Part shown: one piece after another, positions 25,101 through 38,500 of the stretch | How positions within the stretch are numbered: position 1 is the stretch's first letter | Layout of the letters: each line of letters starts with the position of its first letter | Origin: Caenorhabditis elegans | Taxonomy: Eukaryota; Nematoda; Chromadorea; Rhabditida; Rhabditidae | Assembly: GCF_000002985.6 (NCBI RefSeq) | Contig: NC_003280.10 | Location: 13,140,501-13,204,500 of the forward strand | Direction of reading: 5' to 3' | Length of the DNA stretch: 64,000 nucleotides | Notes under the pieces: model-generated | What the model was told of the DNA's origin: nothing | Seen by the model: the letters and a program-made list of their open reading frames with translations, nothing else | The model's database searches: none | Made by a program: the position numbers and the translations under genes

Positions 25101-25854
25101 AGCCTCGAAAATTCTAAAAGTATCGTCAAAAATCTCACCCTTTCACCTTGCTCATCGTGCGCCTTCCCTGACTTGATTAAATATGTAAAAAATCTGAAAA
25201 ACGGGATGAATGTGTCGCGGTCAGCCAATACCCCTGAAAACTGTGAAATTCGTGAAAAACACGGCGGGCACAAAAATTTCAGGGTCAGTTGCGGATAAAC
25301 GAGAATGAGAGAACAGTGAAAATGAGAGAAGATTAAACATAACTATGACACACAAAATATTTGATATTTGAAGAGGTTATGTACTTAGAGGGGAAGTTGA
25401 AATGAACTGAAATTTGAAAGTAAAAAACACGGTCTGAAAATAAGGCGAGAGATCGAGAGACGCAGAGAAGCGAAGAACCGGTCTCGAGAAATGACAATTC
25501 ATGTGATGGTGATAAGAACAAAAAAGAATTGTGAGCAGTCTATTACACAAGATACGAGGGGTTCGACATGGACTTAACAGCTGATTTTTATTCATGTGTC
25601 CGCTAGTTCGGAGGGGGCATGTGATTGCGATCAGTTGATTGGAGATCATTGGATCAGGGGGTATATCAGTTAAAAGTAATAGAACAGGGAGAAACATGAT
25701 TTTAAAATCCAGTATTTTCAAAATTCTGCGATGCTCCCTACAAAAACCCCAGTTGAAAGAACTTTAAGATGTTTAGGAGCCCTATAAAATATAAAATTAC
25801 CCAGTTGCGGAGTTTTCTGCTTTTTGACACAAAAATAAATGCGATAGAATCAGG

Positions 25855-26300
25855 GCTGGGCGGCAATTGCGGTTCGGCAAATTGATTTGTCGACAAATTC
25901 GACAAATCGGCAAATTGCCGGTTTGCCGATTTACCGGAAATTTTCATTTTCGGCAAATTGCCGATTTGCCGTTTGCCGGATATCAGATTTGCCGGAAATG
26001 TCTAGAGGGATTATTTACAGGACGTAAACACTTAAAACTGTGCCATTTTGAATTTTTCCCGTTTTTTCTAGTTATTTTAACAGAATTTGCTTACTTATTG
26101 AAATAAATGTAGGAATATTCATAGGATGTGCTTAATTCGGCTGTCTGAAATTGAAGTTCTGAAATTTCCAAAAAAAAAAGGGCAAAAAATTTTTGGCAAA
26201 TTCTGCAAATCGTCAATTTGCCGGTTTGCCGGAAATTTCCAATTTCGGCAATTTGCCGGTTTGCCGATTTGCCGGATCGTTTGCTGCCCACCCCTGGTAC
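25855..26300. repeat. Full-length CCGGCAAAT element
   Basis: This is one of the best complete copies. The left end GGGCTGGGCGGCAATTGC is near 25854 and the right end TTTGCTGCCCACCCCTGG near 26280, forming terminal inverted repeats. Inside are left satellite, reverse core (CACTTAAAACTGTGCC near 26030, GGAATATTCATAGGATG near 26112) and right satellite. Total length is about 445 bp. Confidence 0.88.
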
Positions 26301-27799
26301 GGATTACGAAACAACTTGAAATTTGCAGTTACCGCACCTACAAGTGATTCGAAATTGTCTTGCCTGTTTTTGACACTATTTAAAACTCAGAAGCTTCAAT
26401 TTTTTGGAAAATTTTGCAAACACATAAAATATCGAATAATTGTTCAAAATACATATCAGAATACTTGCGGGTACTGTGGCTGTGGTCGTGTAAAATATGC
26501 ATTGTCTCTACAAAAATTTTTTGATGTTTTTGTGTCCAAAAATTCTAAAAAATGAGCTAGCGTGGCATTTTCTCCCAATATTTGTCATTAAAATTGAAAA
26601 AAAAATACATATAACTATATTTGCTTTGTCAGACATTAACTTGTATTTTAAATATTTAAAACAACTGAATCCAGATTGAAAACATGCACCAAAATTGTCG
26701 GTAAGTTGAAAATTGTCGGAATAAAATTCGACGAACATTTTTGAGAATTTTCAGTTTCTCCAAATCAAGTGAAAACTATATTTTTGCCTACCTCAAACCT
26801 ACGCCTTATAAGACACAAGTTTTGAAGGTTTTGATCCAAACTAAAAACTATGGATCAGCTGTTCCTGAGCTCAAATTTGAAGCTAGAGCCTAAAAAGACA
26901 CAATTGATTTGCAATGTAGGAACGCTTGGCACAAATTTAAATATTAGATGAAGCTCAGAAAAATGTGATTCTAAATTGTTAAGGGAAAATGAAGAAGCCA
27001 AACTGGAAGATTAGGCAATCGAAGGGGAAATGATTGAGAGAAAACTTGGAAGGGCGGGTAAGAACGGGCAGTTTGGAACTGCTTTTCTATTCCGATTGCG
27101 TAACAAATGGAACAGAAAAAGACAGAGAAAGAAAGAGAGAGAGGTAACATGTTTGCTGAGTGACCGAAAACGAAAGGATTCAGAGATGAAGACGCTAGCG
27201 AAAGGTGTGAGTGTAACATGCGTTTCCATTTCTTTCAGAAATCCACTGTAATGAGTGAAAAGATGGTGATGCGCAAAAGTGAGTATTAGAGGGGCAAGCG
27301 AAAAGATATACACACACACACGCATTATAAAAAGTGAAAAATTAAAGCAAAAAGGGCAAAAAAGGAGGCCCGTGTGGAACCGGACTAAATGAAAAGGTTT
27401 TGCCGAAAGAAGAAGAAGCAATGCCAGACTATTGCATCAATGCGATTAGGATCAATTGGCAATACAACAAACACGAAACGGCATCGACTTGCCCCTCTCT
27501 GGATCAAGATGGAGAAGATGCGAATGAAAAAAAAGAGAAGTGATGGCATGAATATGTAACGCTTTTTTTAAATTGGTTCAAAAAATTGTCCGTTTTTGGA
27601 ACTTGGAAGGGAGTGCTGGCATGGCAGATTTTCAGCTTTCGATTTATTTTTTTTTTAATTTCTCAGTCGGCATGATTTCTAGTGAGTTCCAGAAAATTCG
27701 GGTAGCAACAAAAAAATTTATTTAAAAGTTTTTTGACCAAGTATAACATTTTTTATCAAATTTTGTTGTTTTTTTCCGCCAATATACATATGATGCATT

Positions 27800-28410
27800 C
27801 AACGGGTGTGCGGCAAATTGGGAAAATTTGCCAAACTCAGCAAACGGCAAATTTTGCAAATTTGGCGAAATTGCTATTCGTCATACTCGGTAAATCGCAA
27901 TATTTTTTTTGAGCTCAAAAAGTGCCAAAGTTCGGAAAAACTAAGCAAACGATTTTTTCGGGCATATTGCCGATGTGACATTTCCGGCAGATAAGCAAAT
28001 TGCCGGAATTCAAAATTTCTGGCAAATCGGCAAACAGGCGAATTGCTGGATTTAACGATTTCTGGCAAATCGGCAAACCGGCGAGTTGCGAAAAATGATC
28101 GGCAAATTGTAGTTTTGCACTTTTTTAATTCAAAATTTCAATTGGCAAAATTGTACGCATCCTATGGATGTTCGTACATCTATTTTGAAAAATAAACAAA
28201 ATCCATGAAAATATTTAAAGAAAACGGGAAAAAATTTTCAAAAAAGCACAGTTTTAAGTGTTTCCGTCTCATAGAAAAATCCCTCTAAACATTTCCGGAA
28301 AATCTGATATCTGGCAAAAGGCAAACCGGCAACTTGCCGGAATTGAAAATCTCCGTCAAAATCGGCAAACCGGCAAGTTTCCGCATTTGTCGACAAAAAA
28401 ATTAGCCCAA
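27800..28410. repeat. CCGGCAAAT element with core
   Basis: It opens with GGGTGTGCGGCAAATTGGG near 27804, an alternative end type. It continues with satellite, a forward core (CGCATCCTATGGATGTTCG near 28157, AAGTGTTTCCGTCTCATAG near 28255) and a short right arm. Confidence 0.85.
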
Positions 28411-29264
28411 CCTTTTCATTCAGACTAACTCAAATTGTTTGATAACGTTCCTCCGCTTGAACCAACGAGAAAAAGCGGAATTTATCAGACGAAAAAGAAA
28501 CATTTTCAGAAAACTAGTAGAAAAATTGAAAAGTTCCCCAGCTCAGTTCCAACATTTTGGAATCTTTTTCATTTCGCAATAAAAAATTTGGAAAGACAGA
28601 TCAAATTTAATAACAAAAAAATTGTTTCAAAACTTTTAAACCTGGAAAAAAAACCTTAAAAGTCAAACATACTTTACATATCAATGGAAAAGCCAAAAAA
28701 AAACGAATCTTTTGTCAGTTCGCAATTTTTTGATATAACCGACGATAAGAAATTTAAAAAACTTGGCTAAGAAAATATAATTAAAGCAAAATTTATAAAA
28801 AAAACTCGAATTAAAGACACAACTATTACCTATTGTAGGCAGAAAATTAAACTCTAATAAACGCAAGAAAATGACCAATGAGCCTGACCAACAATATTTG
28901 GGTAAATATATGATTTACAGATTTCCAGATCATAAACGCTGAAATTTTCAGTCAATACAAGTAAATATTCTTCAAAAAAAAACAATAAAAATTGACCTGA
29001 AGATTTGTTGATTGTCACCATAAAGGGAGGCTATGGGAAATATTCTGTATCTGGATCAATACTAGAAAAAACGGGGTCGATATTAAAAATTTATAGTGCA
29101 GGCGGCAGATGGTGGGCTAAAATTTTTTAAATGTAGTTTTGGTTTGTTTTAATTTTTACGGTCTTTTTTTTAATGAGAAATGCATTTTTATGTTGAACCA
29201 AGTTTTTTTCGTACTATTTCGTACTATTTTTGAACCCTTTTTTGAATAAAAAATGCTACAATTT

Positions 29265-29800
29265 TTTCCGGCAAATCGGCAAATTGGCTAATTGCTGCAA
29301 TTGAAATTTCCAGCAAACCGGCAAATTGCCAGTTTGCCGAATTTGCCGGAAAAGCTGCAATTACCGGAAATATTTGGAAAATTGTGGTTTTGCCCTTTTT
29401 TTTTTTGGAAATTTCAGAATTTCAATTTTAATAGACAAATGGCAAAATTGTACGCATCCTATTAATTTTCCTACATCTATTTTGAAAAATGAAAATCTCC
29501 GTCAAATCGGCAAACCGGCAAATTGCCGATTTGCTGAATTTACCAAAAAAACGACACGTGCCGAAAAATTTTGGCCAAATTGTTCGCATCCTATGAATCA
29601 TCCTACATCTATTTTGAAAAGTAAGAAAATTCAATGAAAATATGTAAAGAAAACGTTAAATTTTTTTAAAGTACAGTTTTAAGTGTATCCGTCTTACAAA
29701 AATCCCTGTAAACATTTCCGGCAAACCTTATATCCGGCAAACCGGCTAAGTGCCGGAATTGAAAATTTCCGGCCAATCGGCTTGGCTTGACGATTTTAAG
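29265..29800. repeat. CCGGCAAAT element with partly duplicated core
   Basis: The first half of the core (GTACGCATCCTAT, CATCTATTTTGAAAA) appears twice, near 29450 and 29590, separated by satellite. The distal half (TTAAGTGTATCCGTCTTAC) occurs once near 29680. This looks like an element inserted into, or recombined with, another copy. Confidence 0.8.
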
Positions 29801-30779
29801 AACCCTAGCTTAATTTTCTGATTAACGGAGAATTTATGTGCCAAAAATGAATGTTTCATAGATTGTGTGCATCTAGAAGAATGAGCAAAATGAGCTCAAA
29901 GCTACATCTTAAAGACTGATTCTTAGAGCTTTATTTCGAAAATTGTTTACAAAATACTAAACACAAGTTAAAATTAGATACTTTACGCGGGTGTGCGGCA
30001 AATTTCAAAATTTGTCGAGCTCGGCAAACGGCGAATTCGGCAAATTCGGCAACCGGTAGATATTGATACGTGATCTTGTTATAGAGACTACATGCTACAG
30101 AGCGTTACTTTTTTCAAAAATAGTGAAAAAAAAACTTAAAAACTCAACTGCAACTTGAGTTTTCAAAATGGGAAGACAAGGAATACATGTAAAATCTAAT
30201 GACAACGGACGCCGATTACTGTAAAAGATTCTAGAATGAGAAATTGGATCTCGGTTTGCCAATTAGCAAAGTACTAGTATTATTCCACCACCTTCCCGGC
30301 CGCCATCCACCTCCTCCTCCCCAACAACACCTCATCCATCGCTCCGCCGCCTCTAAACCAGTCCTCTTCTGTTCGGCATCAGCTAGCCAACGCCACCGCC
30401 GCCGCCAGCAACAGAAGGATCCTCTCGAAACGTATGCACGTAATAGCCTAGTGTCTCTGTTCTCTCTTTTCATTCATTCGATGAAGCTGACACACACACT
30501 CACAAAAAACGGGAGAAGAAGCTGTTGAGGTAGGTGAAGGAGTCGGGGGGGGGGGGGCTACGCAATCGGTGCGCTATCTAGCGAAAGAAGCGGTAGTTTT
30601 GAGGGAGAATTGGATGAAAAAAGAAAACGATGAGGAGGAAGAAGAATCAAGAAACTTGCAATTGATCACTGTAAGCAGGTGAGAAGATTTGGAAGGAAAA
30701 ACGTTGTGGGATGATGGCAGATGTGAACAGTAATTAATTAGTTCAAGACATTTTAAATGTTGATTTATATAAGTTAGTT

Positions 30780-31250
30780 TTCGACAGAAATTCCATTCGG
30801 CAAATTTGCAAACTGCCGGTTTGCCGGTTTGCCGATTTGCCTTCTCCCATTGCCCGTTTTTCGCCTGTAATCCCCGAACGCGAATAGGCTCCTCCTTGGC
30901 GCCTTTACTATAGATGAAATACTGGTTTCAGAAGAGAAAGAATTTCACTACATCTAGGCTTCGTATCAGGTGTGGGCGGCAAACGATGTTTTCCGGCAAA
31001 TCGGCAAATTGCCAGAATTAAAAACTTCTGGCAAATTTGCAGATCGCCGAAATGCCGATTTGCCGAATTTGCCGGAAAAACGGCAATAGCCGAAAATTTG
31101 CACATTTTTTAAAACAAATTGTAAATTCTTTGAAAATATCTAAAGAAAACGGGAAAAAAATTTCAAAAAGGTACAGTTCTAAGTGTTTTTGTCTTATAAA
31201 AAACCTCTAAACATTTCCGGCGAATCGGCAATTTTCGGCAGAAGCCTTGG
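30780..31250. repeat. CCGGCAAAT element with truncated core
   Basis: The left fragment is at 30785-30845. The main part begins GGTGTGGGCGGCAAACGATG near 30970, then satellite, a shortened core (AAGTGTTTTTGTCTTATAAA near 31178) and a short right arm. Confidence 0.8.
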
Positions 31251-31649
31251 AAGTTTAACTTTAAAATGAATACAAAATCATTTCGTCAAGTTTTTTAATT
31301 GAACTCAAAAAGTCACCGAAAATGTGCATGAACAGAAAAAAGTCTCCAATTCGAAAATGCCGTTTTACCGGTTTTTCTTCCCACTGAACTTTAGCGGAAG
31401 GGCGCACTTTCTCTATGCCAATTTTTTCGCTATTGTATTTACAATGTGGAGAGATTTTTTTAATTGTAGAATTGAAAACTTGAATTAAATTGATCTAATT
31501 GTGAGTTATCTAACAATTTTGCAAAAAAAAAATTTGAAAAGTCGAGTACTAGAAGTCTCAAGGTATTTTCTCTATTAATAATGCACCACACTACTTTACT
31601 TTGAAAAACTATATCTCGGTTAATTTTGAACATAGCAATACATAATTAA

Positions 31650-32067
31650 TCACCAGAGGAGGCAAAAGTTCGGCAATTTTTTTTCTTTTGACAAATTTGG
31701 CCAATTACCGGTTTGCCGATTTGCCGGAAATCTCCACAATTTCCACTCAGGTTTTTTTTTCGGTAAAGTTTAGAGAAATTTTTTTAAAGGCGGAAACACT
31801 TAAAACTGTGCCTTTTTGAAACAATTTTTCCCCGTTTTTTCTAGATATCTTCATAGAATTTGCTTATTTTTCATAATAAATGCAGGATCATTAAAATTTC
31901 CAAAAAAAAATGTGCAAAGCCACAATTCCGGCAAATTCGGCAATTGCCATGTTTCCTGCAGGTTCGGCAAATTGGCAATTTGTCGGTTTGCCGATTTGCC
32001 GGAAACTTAAATTCCGGCAATTTTCTGATTTGCCGGAAAAAAATCGCTAGCCGCCCACCCTTGCGGT
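31650..32067. repeat. CCGGCAAAT element, reverse core
   Basis: It begins near AGGAGGCAAAAGTTCGGC (31658), with a reverse core at 31790-31890 (GGAAACACTTAAAACTGTGC), and ends TCGCTAGCCGCCCACCC near 32060, the usual terminus. Confidence 0.83.
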
Positions 32068-33075
32068 GCACTACTACATAACAGAGAAAATACGGTCTTT
32101 GAAATTCAGTTGGAAGATAAATATAAAATTTCAGTTCCATTTAAATTTTGAAAACAAAAGTTCAAAAACTTTCAATTTTCTAGCAGCACTACAATTTTCA
32201 TAGAAATCCCGTTTTCCCCAATAGTAACTTTCCCCTAGAATGTTCAAACATCTTGTCCGTTGAGGCGATTAGAATAAAATGCAACAAAAAACTTCAGAAA
32301 ATCATTGTTGTCCTAGCTAACTGTCATTGTCATTGCATACAACATCATCATCTTAACACGTTCACACCGTTCGTTCACCTTCCCTTCCGTTGTCATTCTC
32401 CCAGCGACTTCCCGGTGGGTTTTGGCGGCCAGTTAGCCGCCCGCCATTTGAATTAGCATTAGTTTTGTGTTTTCTTCTTCTTCTTCTACCGTCTGATTCT
32501 CTAGGACATTTGAAGTATACATCGAGACCTCCTGGAGGAAGAAAGTCATTTCATAATTGACCGTTCCAATGGTAGTTAGTTGCAATGTCTGGTGTCGCCA
32601 GACGGATAATTGAATAAACTATGAAGCATAGCGAATTGAAATGACTGACGGGAGTGAAAGGTGTTCTAGGAAGCATTAAAGCACAGTACGATTATGGTAT
32701 GATGCCTGTGTTTTGTGTCTTCTAACACATATTGGTTGAGAGCCACAAAAATGCTCAGACACAAAGCTAAATTTTGAAAGTTTGTATCTCGAACAATTTA
32801 ACTACTGGCAAATAGATTGTTATTTATTTCTCTATAGTTTTGCACATAGTTCAACACTTTTTGACAAATTTAACATTAAAAAGATAAGTGCTCCCAAATT
32901 GAGCTACGGGATAGTTGGAGCAAAATCAAGGAAGACTAATGTCTTGAGGACATGGTGCATCGATGTATATAGTGTGTGCACAAATGCAAGCTTAAAATAA
33001 TTTTTGAAACTTAGATCTTACTTTAGATCTCGTGCAGGCAAAATGTTATAATCTTGACTTGACCGTAGGATTCTC

Positions 33076-33339
33076 GGCATTTGGCTCTAGCTTCTTACCC
33101 AAGTTTGGCCAAAAAGATATTAATTTGGATCAGAAGTTGTTGGCTAAGCTTGGGCGAAAGATGGGTAAGACTTTGGCAAAACTTGGTTTCAGGCGACATC
33201 AAAGTTTAACCCAAGTTTCACCCAACTCTTACCGAATTTTGGCCAAACTTTTCTTATTTCGTTTCAAACTTGGGCCGAAGTTTGGCAAGAGTTGAAACTT
33301 GGGTTAAACTCTGATGTAGCCTGAGCTAGAGCCAAATGA
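33076..33339. repeat. Inverted-repeat element, CATTTGGCTCTAGCT ends
   Basis: Left GGCATTTGGCTCTAGCTTC and right GAGCTAGAGCCAAATGAC are inverted copies. The interior is rich in AAGTTTGGC / GCCAAACTT. It carries an 87-residue chance open frame. No other copy was noticed, although similar AAGTTTGGCAGAAAGTTGCC repeats lie at 35.8-36.05 kb. Confidence 0.75.
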
Positions 33340-34429
33340 CGAGTGTACTTTCGAATCAAAACAAATTTGAATTGTGATGATTTAATTCGGAAACGGCGTT
33401 GTTACATTATGTGTACTTGTGTCGGAATTGAAAAAAAGTAATTTTTCCACGTAGGCACATAAATTTACGCCTGCCTGCCTTCCTTCAAATAACCTGCGCA
33501 AGTCTGCTTCTTACATATGTTTATTACCGTTAAAGTACACACATCTTTTTACTCATTTCTCATAGTCAATTAAAGTTAAAAATTCTGCGTGGAACTAGTC
33601 GGGATGCCAATGCAGTTGGCTACTGTAGTTTGCGTTTCCCATTAAAAATAAATTTACATAATCTGGTTTCCCAGAAATTTTTAAACCAAACAAAAAAGTT
33701 GAAGAACCTTGAAGATGTTTCTAGCGTGTCTAGAATTGGGATATGAAGATGGAATAAAAGTTACTGTAAATATCGGTTTTCTTTTGTTTTATCAAAAAAG
33801 CTGTGGGTACTGTAGATAATTTTTTCACAATGCTTTGGTAGTTAAGAGAGTACATTTATCTATAGATATAGTTCACCAAAAACCAATTAAAAACTCAAAA
33901 AATCACAAATTGAAGCTGTGAAAATCAAAGAATAATTGACTGACGTGGAAAGCTAGTTAGCCCGCAAGATCGCAATATCGAAACAAAATCAAGCTGATAA
34001 GGATGGAAGATGCGAGAAAAAGAGAAGAAGAAGCATCTCGGGAAAAATGATACAAAAAGTGGCTAGGCGATCGGTTGCTGCTTCTTCTTCTTCTTCTTCT
34101 CCCCCATCCCTCCTCACGGCCGCCGCCTGCTGCAACTTCTCGGACTGCGCGGAACCGGTCTGCCCGCCTTCAAGACACGATGGCAATTGAATCCTGGATA
34201 GAGAGACATAGGCTAAGCTGATTTTTATTTCCCCCTTTTTCACTTCAACACACAACCGTTTGCCGTCGCGACACAATCACCGGAATTGATATATTCATGA
34301 GGATATTGTTCCGGAGAAGTTGAGGAAATGGGAGAATGAAGAACTGGATTCGGATGGAAAATTGTTTGAAAATTTGAATTTTCTCAAGTGTAAAGGGAAA
34401 CCTCTAATTATACATCATGGAAGACTAGT

Positions 34430-35220
34430 TGCGGCAAAATTTGCCAAATTTGCCGTTTGCCGAACTCGGCAAATTTCAAAATTTTGAACTTGCCGAATTT
34501 GCCAAGCTCGGAAAAAATCGGCAAGTGCCGTTGTTCGGGCAAATTCTGCAAATTGGCAATTTCTCGCTTTGCCAATTTGCCGGAAATTTTGATTTTTGGC
34601 AAATTGCCAATTTGCCGATTTGCCGGAAATTTTTATTTTCGGCAGATTGCCGTTTGACGAACTGCAAATTTCACAAATTTGGACTTGCCGAATTTGCCGA
34701 ACTCGGAGAAAGTCGGCAAGCGCCGTTGTTCAGGCAAATCCTGCAAATTGGCAATTTCTCGGTCTGCCAATTTGCCGGAAATTTTGACTTTTGGCAAATT
34801 CGCCGATTTGCCGTTTGCCCAACATCAATTTGCCGGAAGTTTTTAGAGGGATTTTTTACAATACGGAAACACTTAAAATTGTGCCGAAATTTTTCGTCAC
34901 GTTTTTCTGGAAAATTAAGCAAATCGGCAATTTGCCGGTATGCCGATTTGCCGGAAGTTTTCAATTCCGATAAGTTGCCAAATTTACTGATTTTCCGGAA
35001 GTTTTCAATTCAGGCAATTTGCCGGTTTGCCGATTTGCCAAAAGTTTTCAATTTCGGCATCGTGTTTCTTCCATTTTTAATTGAAAAAATTCCACAGCGG
35101 ATTAGTCAAAAATCGAACAAAAACCAGTTTTTCCGTTAATTTTGGCACTTTTTGCAAATTTGTCTAATTTGCCTATTTTGCCGAAATCGACAATTTTCAA
35201 AATTTGCCGCGCACCCCTGA
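34430..35220. repeat. CCGGCAAAT element, long left arm
   Basis: A block of about 200 bp (GAATTTGCCAAGCTCGGAAA near 34495 and GAATTTGCCGAACTCGGAGA near 34690) is tandemly duplicated. A short reverse core (GGAAACACTTAAAATTGTGC near 34862) follows, then satellite, ending TTTGCCGCGCACCCCTG near 35203. Spurious open frames of 236 and 97 residues follow the repeat. Confidence 0.83.
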
Positions 35221-35519
35221 TATGGAGGAAGTTGCCAGATACTAGCTAATCCAACTCGCCCGGAAAACGTCAATCTCCTATCAAACGTGAGAAAACAGAG
35301 TTACATACATTATCTTATTTTCCCATGCCACAACTTATAATTATCAACTAGGAAAACAAAATCAAAAATTTATTTTTTAAGCAAAAATAGAATAGAAGTA
35401 GTTGAGTTGAAAATATCAGACGACGACGAACCGAATTGATTCCAAGAAAAAAATGAAATTTTACGATAACGACCAAAAAAACGAGTGCATAATCAGTGAA
35501 TTTGGTGATAAGAAGAAGA

Positions 35520-38500
35520 TTAAGTCCATGCTGATCTTTTGACATGGAACAGTGGAAGAGTATGAGTTGGGTCATACGCATTGGAGAGGTCAATTCCCAG
35601 ATGTTGCTGATATCTGAAACGGAATTCACTCTATTTGTAGAGGATGTTTGTTTTTTTTTACCTCATCAATTTTCTTTGCATAAAGTCCGAAATGTTCACC
35701 GGTGGTCGCATCGTACCCATAGCTGTGCGAACTTTTGCCACAGCTGCCTGACGTGGAATCTGCTCCTTGCTCATGAGATATGCCGAGGCGAATGCTGGGG
35801 CGCTGAAATTTTTGCAAGTTGCCAAAGTTTAGCAGAAAGTTGGCAAACTTTGGCAGAAAGTTGCCAGTTGCCAAAGTTTGCCAGGAATTTTTCAAATTTT
35901 GGTAGAAAATTTCCAAAGTTTAGTAGGAAGTTGTTCAAGTTTGACAGAAAGTTTTTAAATTTTGATAGGAAGTTGCCAAAATTTGGCAGAAAGTTGCCGA
36001 ACTGTGCCAGGAATTTCCAAAGTTTGGCAGAAAGTTTCCTAAGTTTTACAAAAAATTACAAACCGATTTCTGCCCCTTGTACTGCAAACTAGCACATTTC
36101 GCTTTGCACGACGAGCACGTTGCACCAAATCGAGAAATCCGTCGAACATATCATTCAACTTTGTGTCTTCAGTAAGCTGAAACCATTTAGAACATTATAA
36201 AACAACCTTATTATTCAAATTCTGTACCATCATGCATCTCTGCTCAGTTTCCGGCAAGCTATATGAGAGGTAGTAGCGGAAGTGACTGCTCGAACGGTTG
36301 CAAAAGCATGGACATTCGAAGCCACGGTTTTGGCGTCTGGAACTAGAAACTGGAATAAGCGTGCCTGCCTGCCTAGAATATTTTTTTGCAAGCTTATGTT
36401 TTTCTGACAAATACACAGAGCTCACAATTTTCAAAAACAAACTTCGATAATTACGGCTTACTCACCTAGCCTCCTGCACGTGATCCGCTGTCTCATCAGC
36501 AATTTCACAAATAAACTCAATATTTAGTCTGCACATTAGGGAATTATTGTTGACTGCATCAATCGCTGACGCGAACACAACATCGTCAATTTGCCAGACT
36601 ACTTCATCAATGTAAAGGGATCGGAATGGATTGGTAACCGACGCTTTGACAGGTGTCGTTGGAACCTTCGCCGTCTTGACTCTCTCGAACACATCTTCGG
36701 ATCCTTCCGAGAACGGTGGGGATTTTGGAGAGAGTCCAGTGCCTGGATAGTCATTGTCAGAGTCGAAAATCTCCACATTTGAAAGAGAAACCGGAGTTCG
36801 TGGGGTCTCTGTTACATCACATTCGTCCGATAGAATCGAGAATGTGTCTTGCTGAAAATAGAGAAAATCATGATAATTTTTAATTTATGAAGGGTTAAGT
36901 TTGGTGCAATACGACAGGAGGTTAACCAAATTAGTGCGAAATCAGTTTGTTAATTCTGGGTTTTTTGGGACCTAGACGGCCTAGAACCTACCTAGAAGTA
37001 CCTATAGGTGCCTAGAAAGCTTAGTAAAGTTGTCTACCGTAAACTTATCAGTTGGAGCAGTTTTTTTCTAAAAACCGTTTACCCTTAAGCTTTGATCTCG
37101 CTAGTAGAGTATCAGTAGAGTATTTTTGCAGTGATGCACCGATGCGCCTACCTACTGCCTAGTTTCAAAATGATCAGAATCAGGTAGGTAACTTATACGT
37201 CAGGGGTGGGCGACAAACAATTTTTCCGGCAAATCGGCAAATTGCCGGAATTGAAAATTTCCGGCAAATTGTGGTTTTACATTAATTTTTTTTGAAATTT
37301 CAGAATTTCAAATGACAAAATTGAACGCACCCTATGACTGTTCCGACATCTATTTTGAAAAGTAAGCAAACTTTATGAACATATGTAGAAAAAACGGAAA
37401 AAATTCAAAAAGACACAGCTTTAAGTGTTTCCGTCTTATAAAAAATCCCTATAAGCATTTCCGGCAAATTGATATCCGGAAAACGGCAAACCGGCAAATT
37501 GCCGGAATTGAAAATTTCCGACAAATCTGCAAACCGGCAAATTGCCGGAATTGAAAATTTCCGGCAAATCGGCAAACCGGTTGGGCAAAAGTTGGGCAAC
37601 ACAGACCCTCCTAGACTCAACTTTCTACATATGTATGTATATATATATATACCCTCCAACTATTAACCTTTAGTATTTTTCAGCTGTCTTGCAATTTCAC
37701 ACGAATTCTACATTAATAGATTCTGCTAAATGTGTGGTTTGTGTCTAGTTCTTTGATCTTGCTGATTATATAGCATAATCCCATGAAGAAGGGGGATTTG
37801 ATCTTAAATTTCGGATCAAAACTATGATTTTTCCAGAAAAATTTCCCAGAAAAATTTCCCAGAAAAAGTGTTAAAAATAGCCACAATAGTACGCGGAAAT
37901 GGAAAAGAAAAAAAATCGAAAGTTGTGTTAGGAAAAGAGCATGCAAAAAAGGAGTGCTCACAACGGAATGGCAGAATCCCGGCCAACGACTGGCCGACTT
38001 TGATTGGCGCACCTTGGCGGGTGCCACTTTGATCAGTCTTCCAGAACTGACGACGGTCTCCGTTGACACTGTCGATGCGATTGAGATGACCGACGAGGAT
38101 CGGGATGCTGTCAGTGATGGAGTTGGTGTCGGGGAGTCTGCTAATTTGGGAAAAAAAAATTATATAACAGTCTGAGAGGCTTATATTTTGAATTTTGGTC
38201 AATTTCGAACGCTCCAATGAACCGTGAGAATTTGTAGAAAGTTTACAAGAACTTATGAAAGAAAAAACCTAAAGTTTTTTTGTTAAAGTGTATTTAGGAT
38301 TTTTCTAATATAAAAGTACTCTGGGGCAGTTTTCAAGCTCATTTTTTCCGGATGTCTTCAGGTAAAATGAAATTTTTATTTCAAAACCAATCACGCATTA
38401 CTCACCAACAGTATCCGCATTCTTGCATAGAATTCGATTGAAAGTGTTGTTTTTGTTAATCAGCGAATGAATCTGCTTACTATCAAGCCCTGGTGTACTT

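Larger units (their letters stand above)
23685..35519. other. 12 kb interval without a supported gene
   Basis: This interval lies between the start of moe-3 and the end of the 397-residue gene. It contains CCGGCAAAT elements at 24.61-25.10, 25.85-26.30, 27.80-28.41, 29.27-29.80, 30.78-31.25, 31.65-32.07 and 34.43-35.22 kb, and an inverted-repeat element at 33.08-33.34 kb. Islands of non-repetitive, strand-biased sequence occur at 25.30-25.60, 27.00-27.55, 30.27-30.74, 32.25-32.60 and 34.02-34.27 kb. I tested open frames in these islands and found no set of exons with good splice sites and continuing phase. Non-coding genes or distant promoters are possible. Confidence 0.6.

Noticed and set aside
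30231..30528. Overlapping plus and minus frames in the GC-rich island at 30.3 kb
   Set aside because: Both are driven by CCN/CGN triplet composition; neither has splice partners, a family match or a plausible start context.
34429..35139. 236-residue plus frame
   Set aside because: It lies wholly in CCGGCAAAT repeats, with the same amino acid words as other repeat loci.
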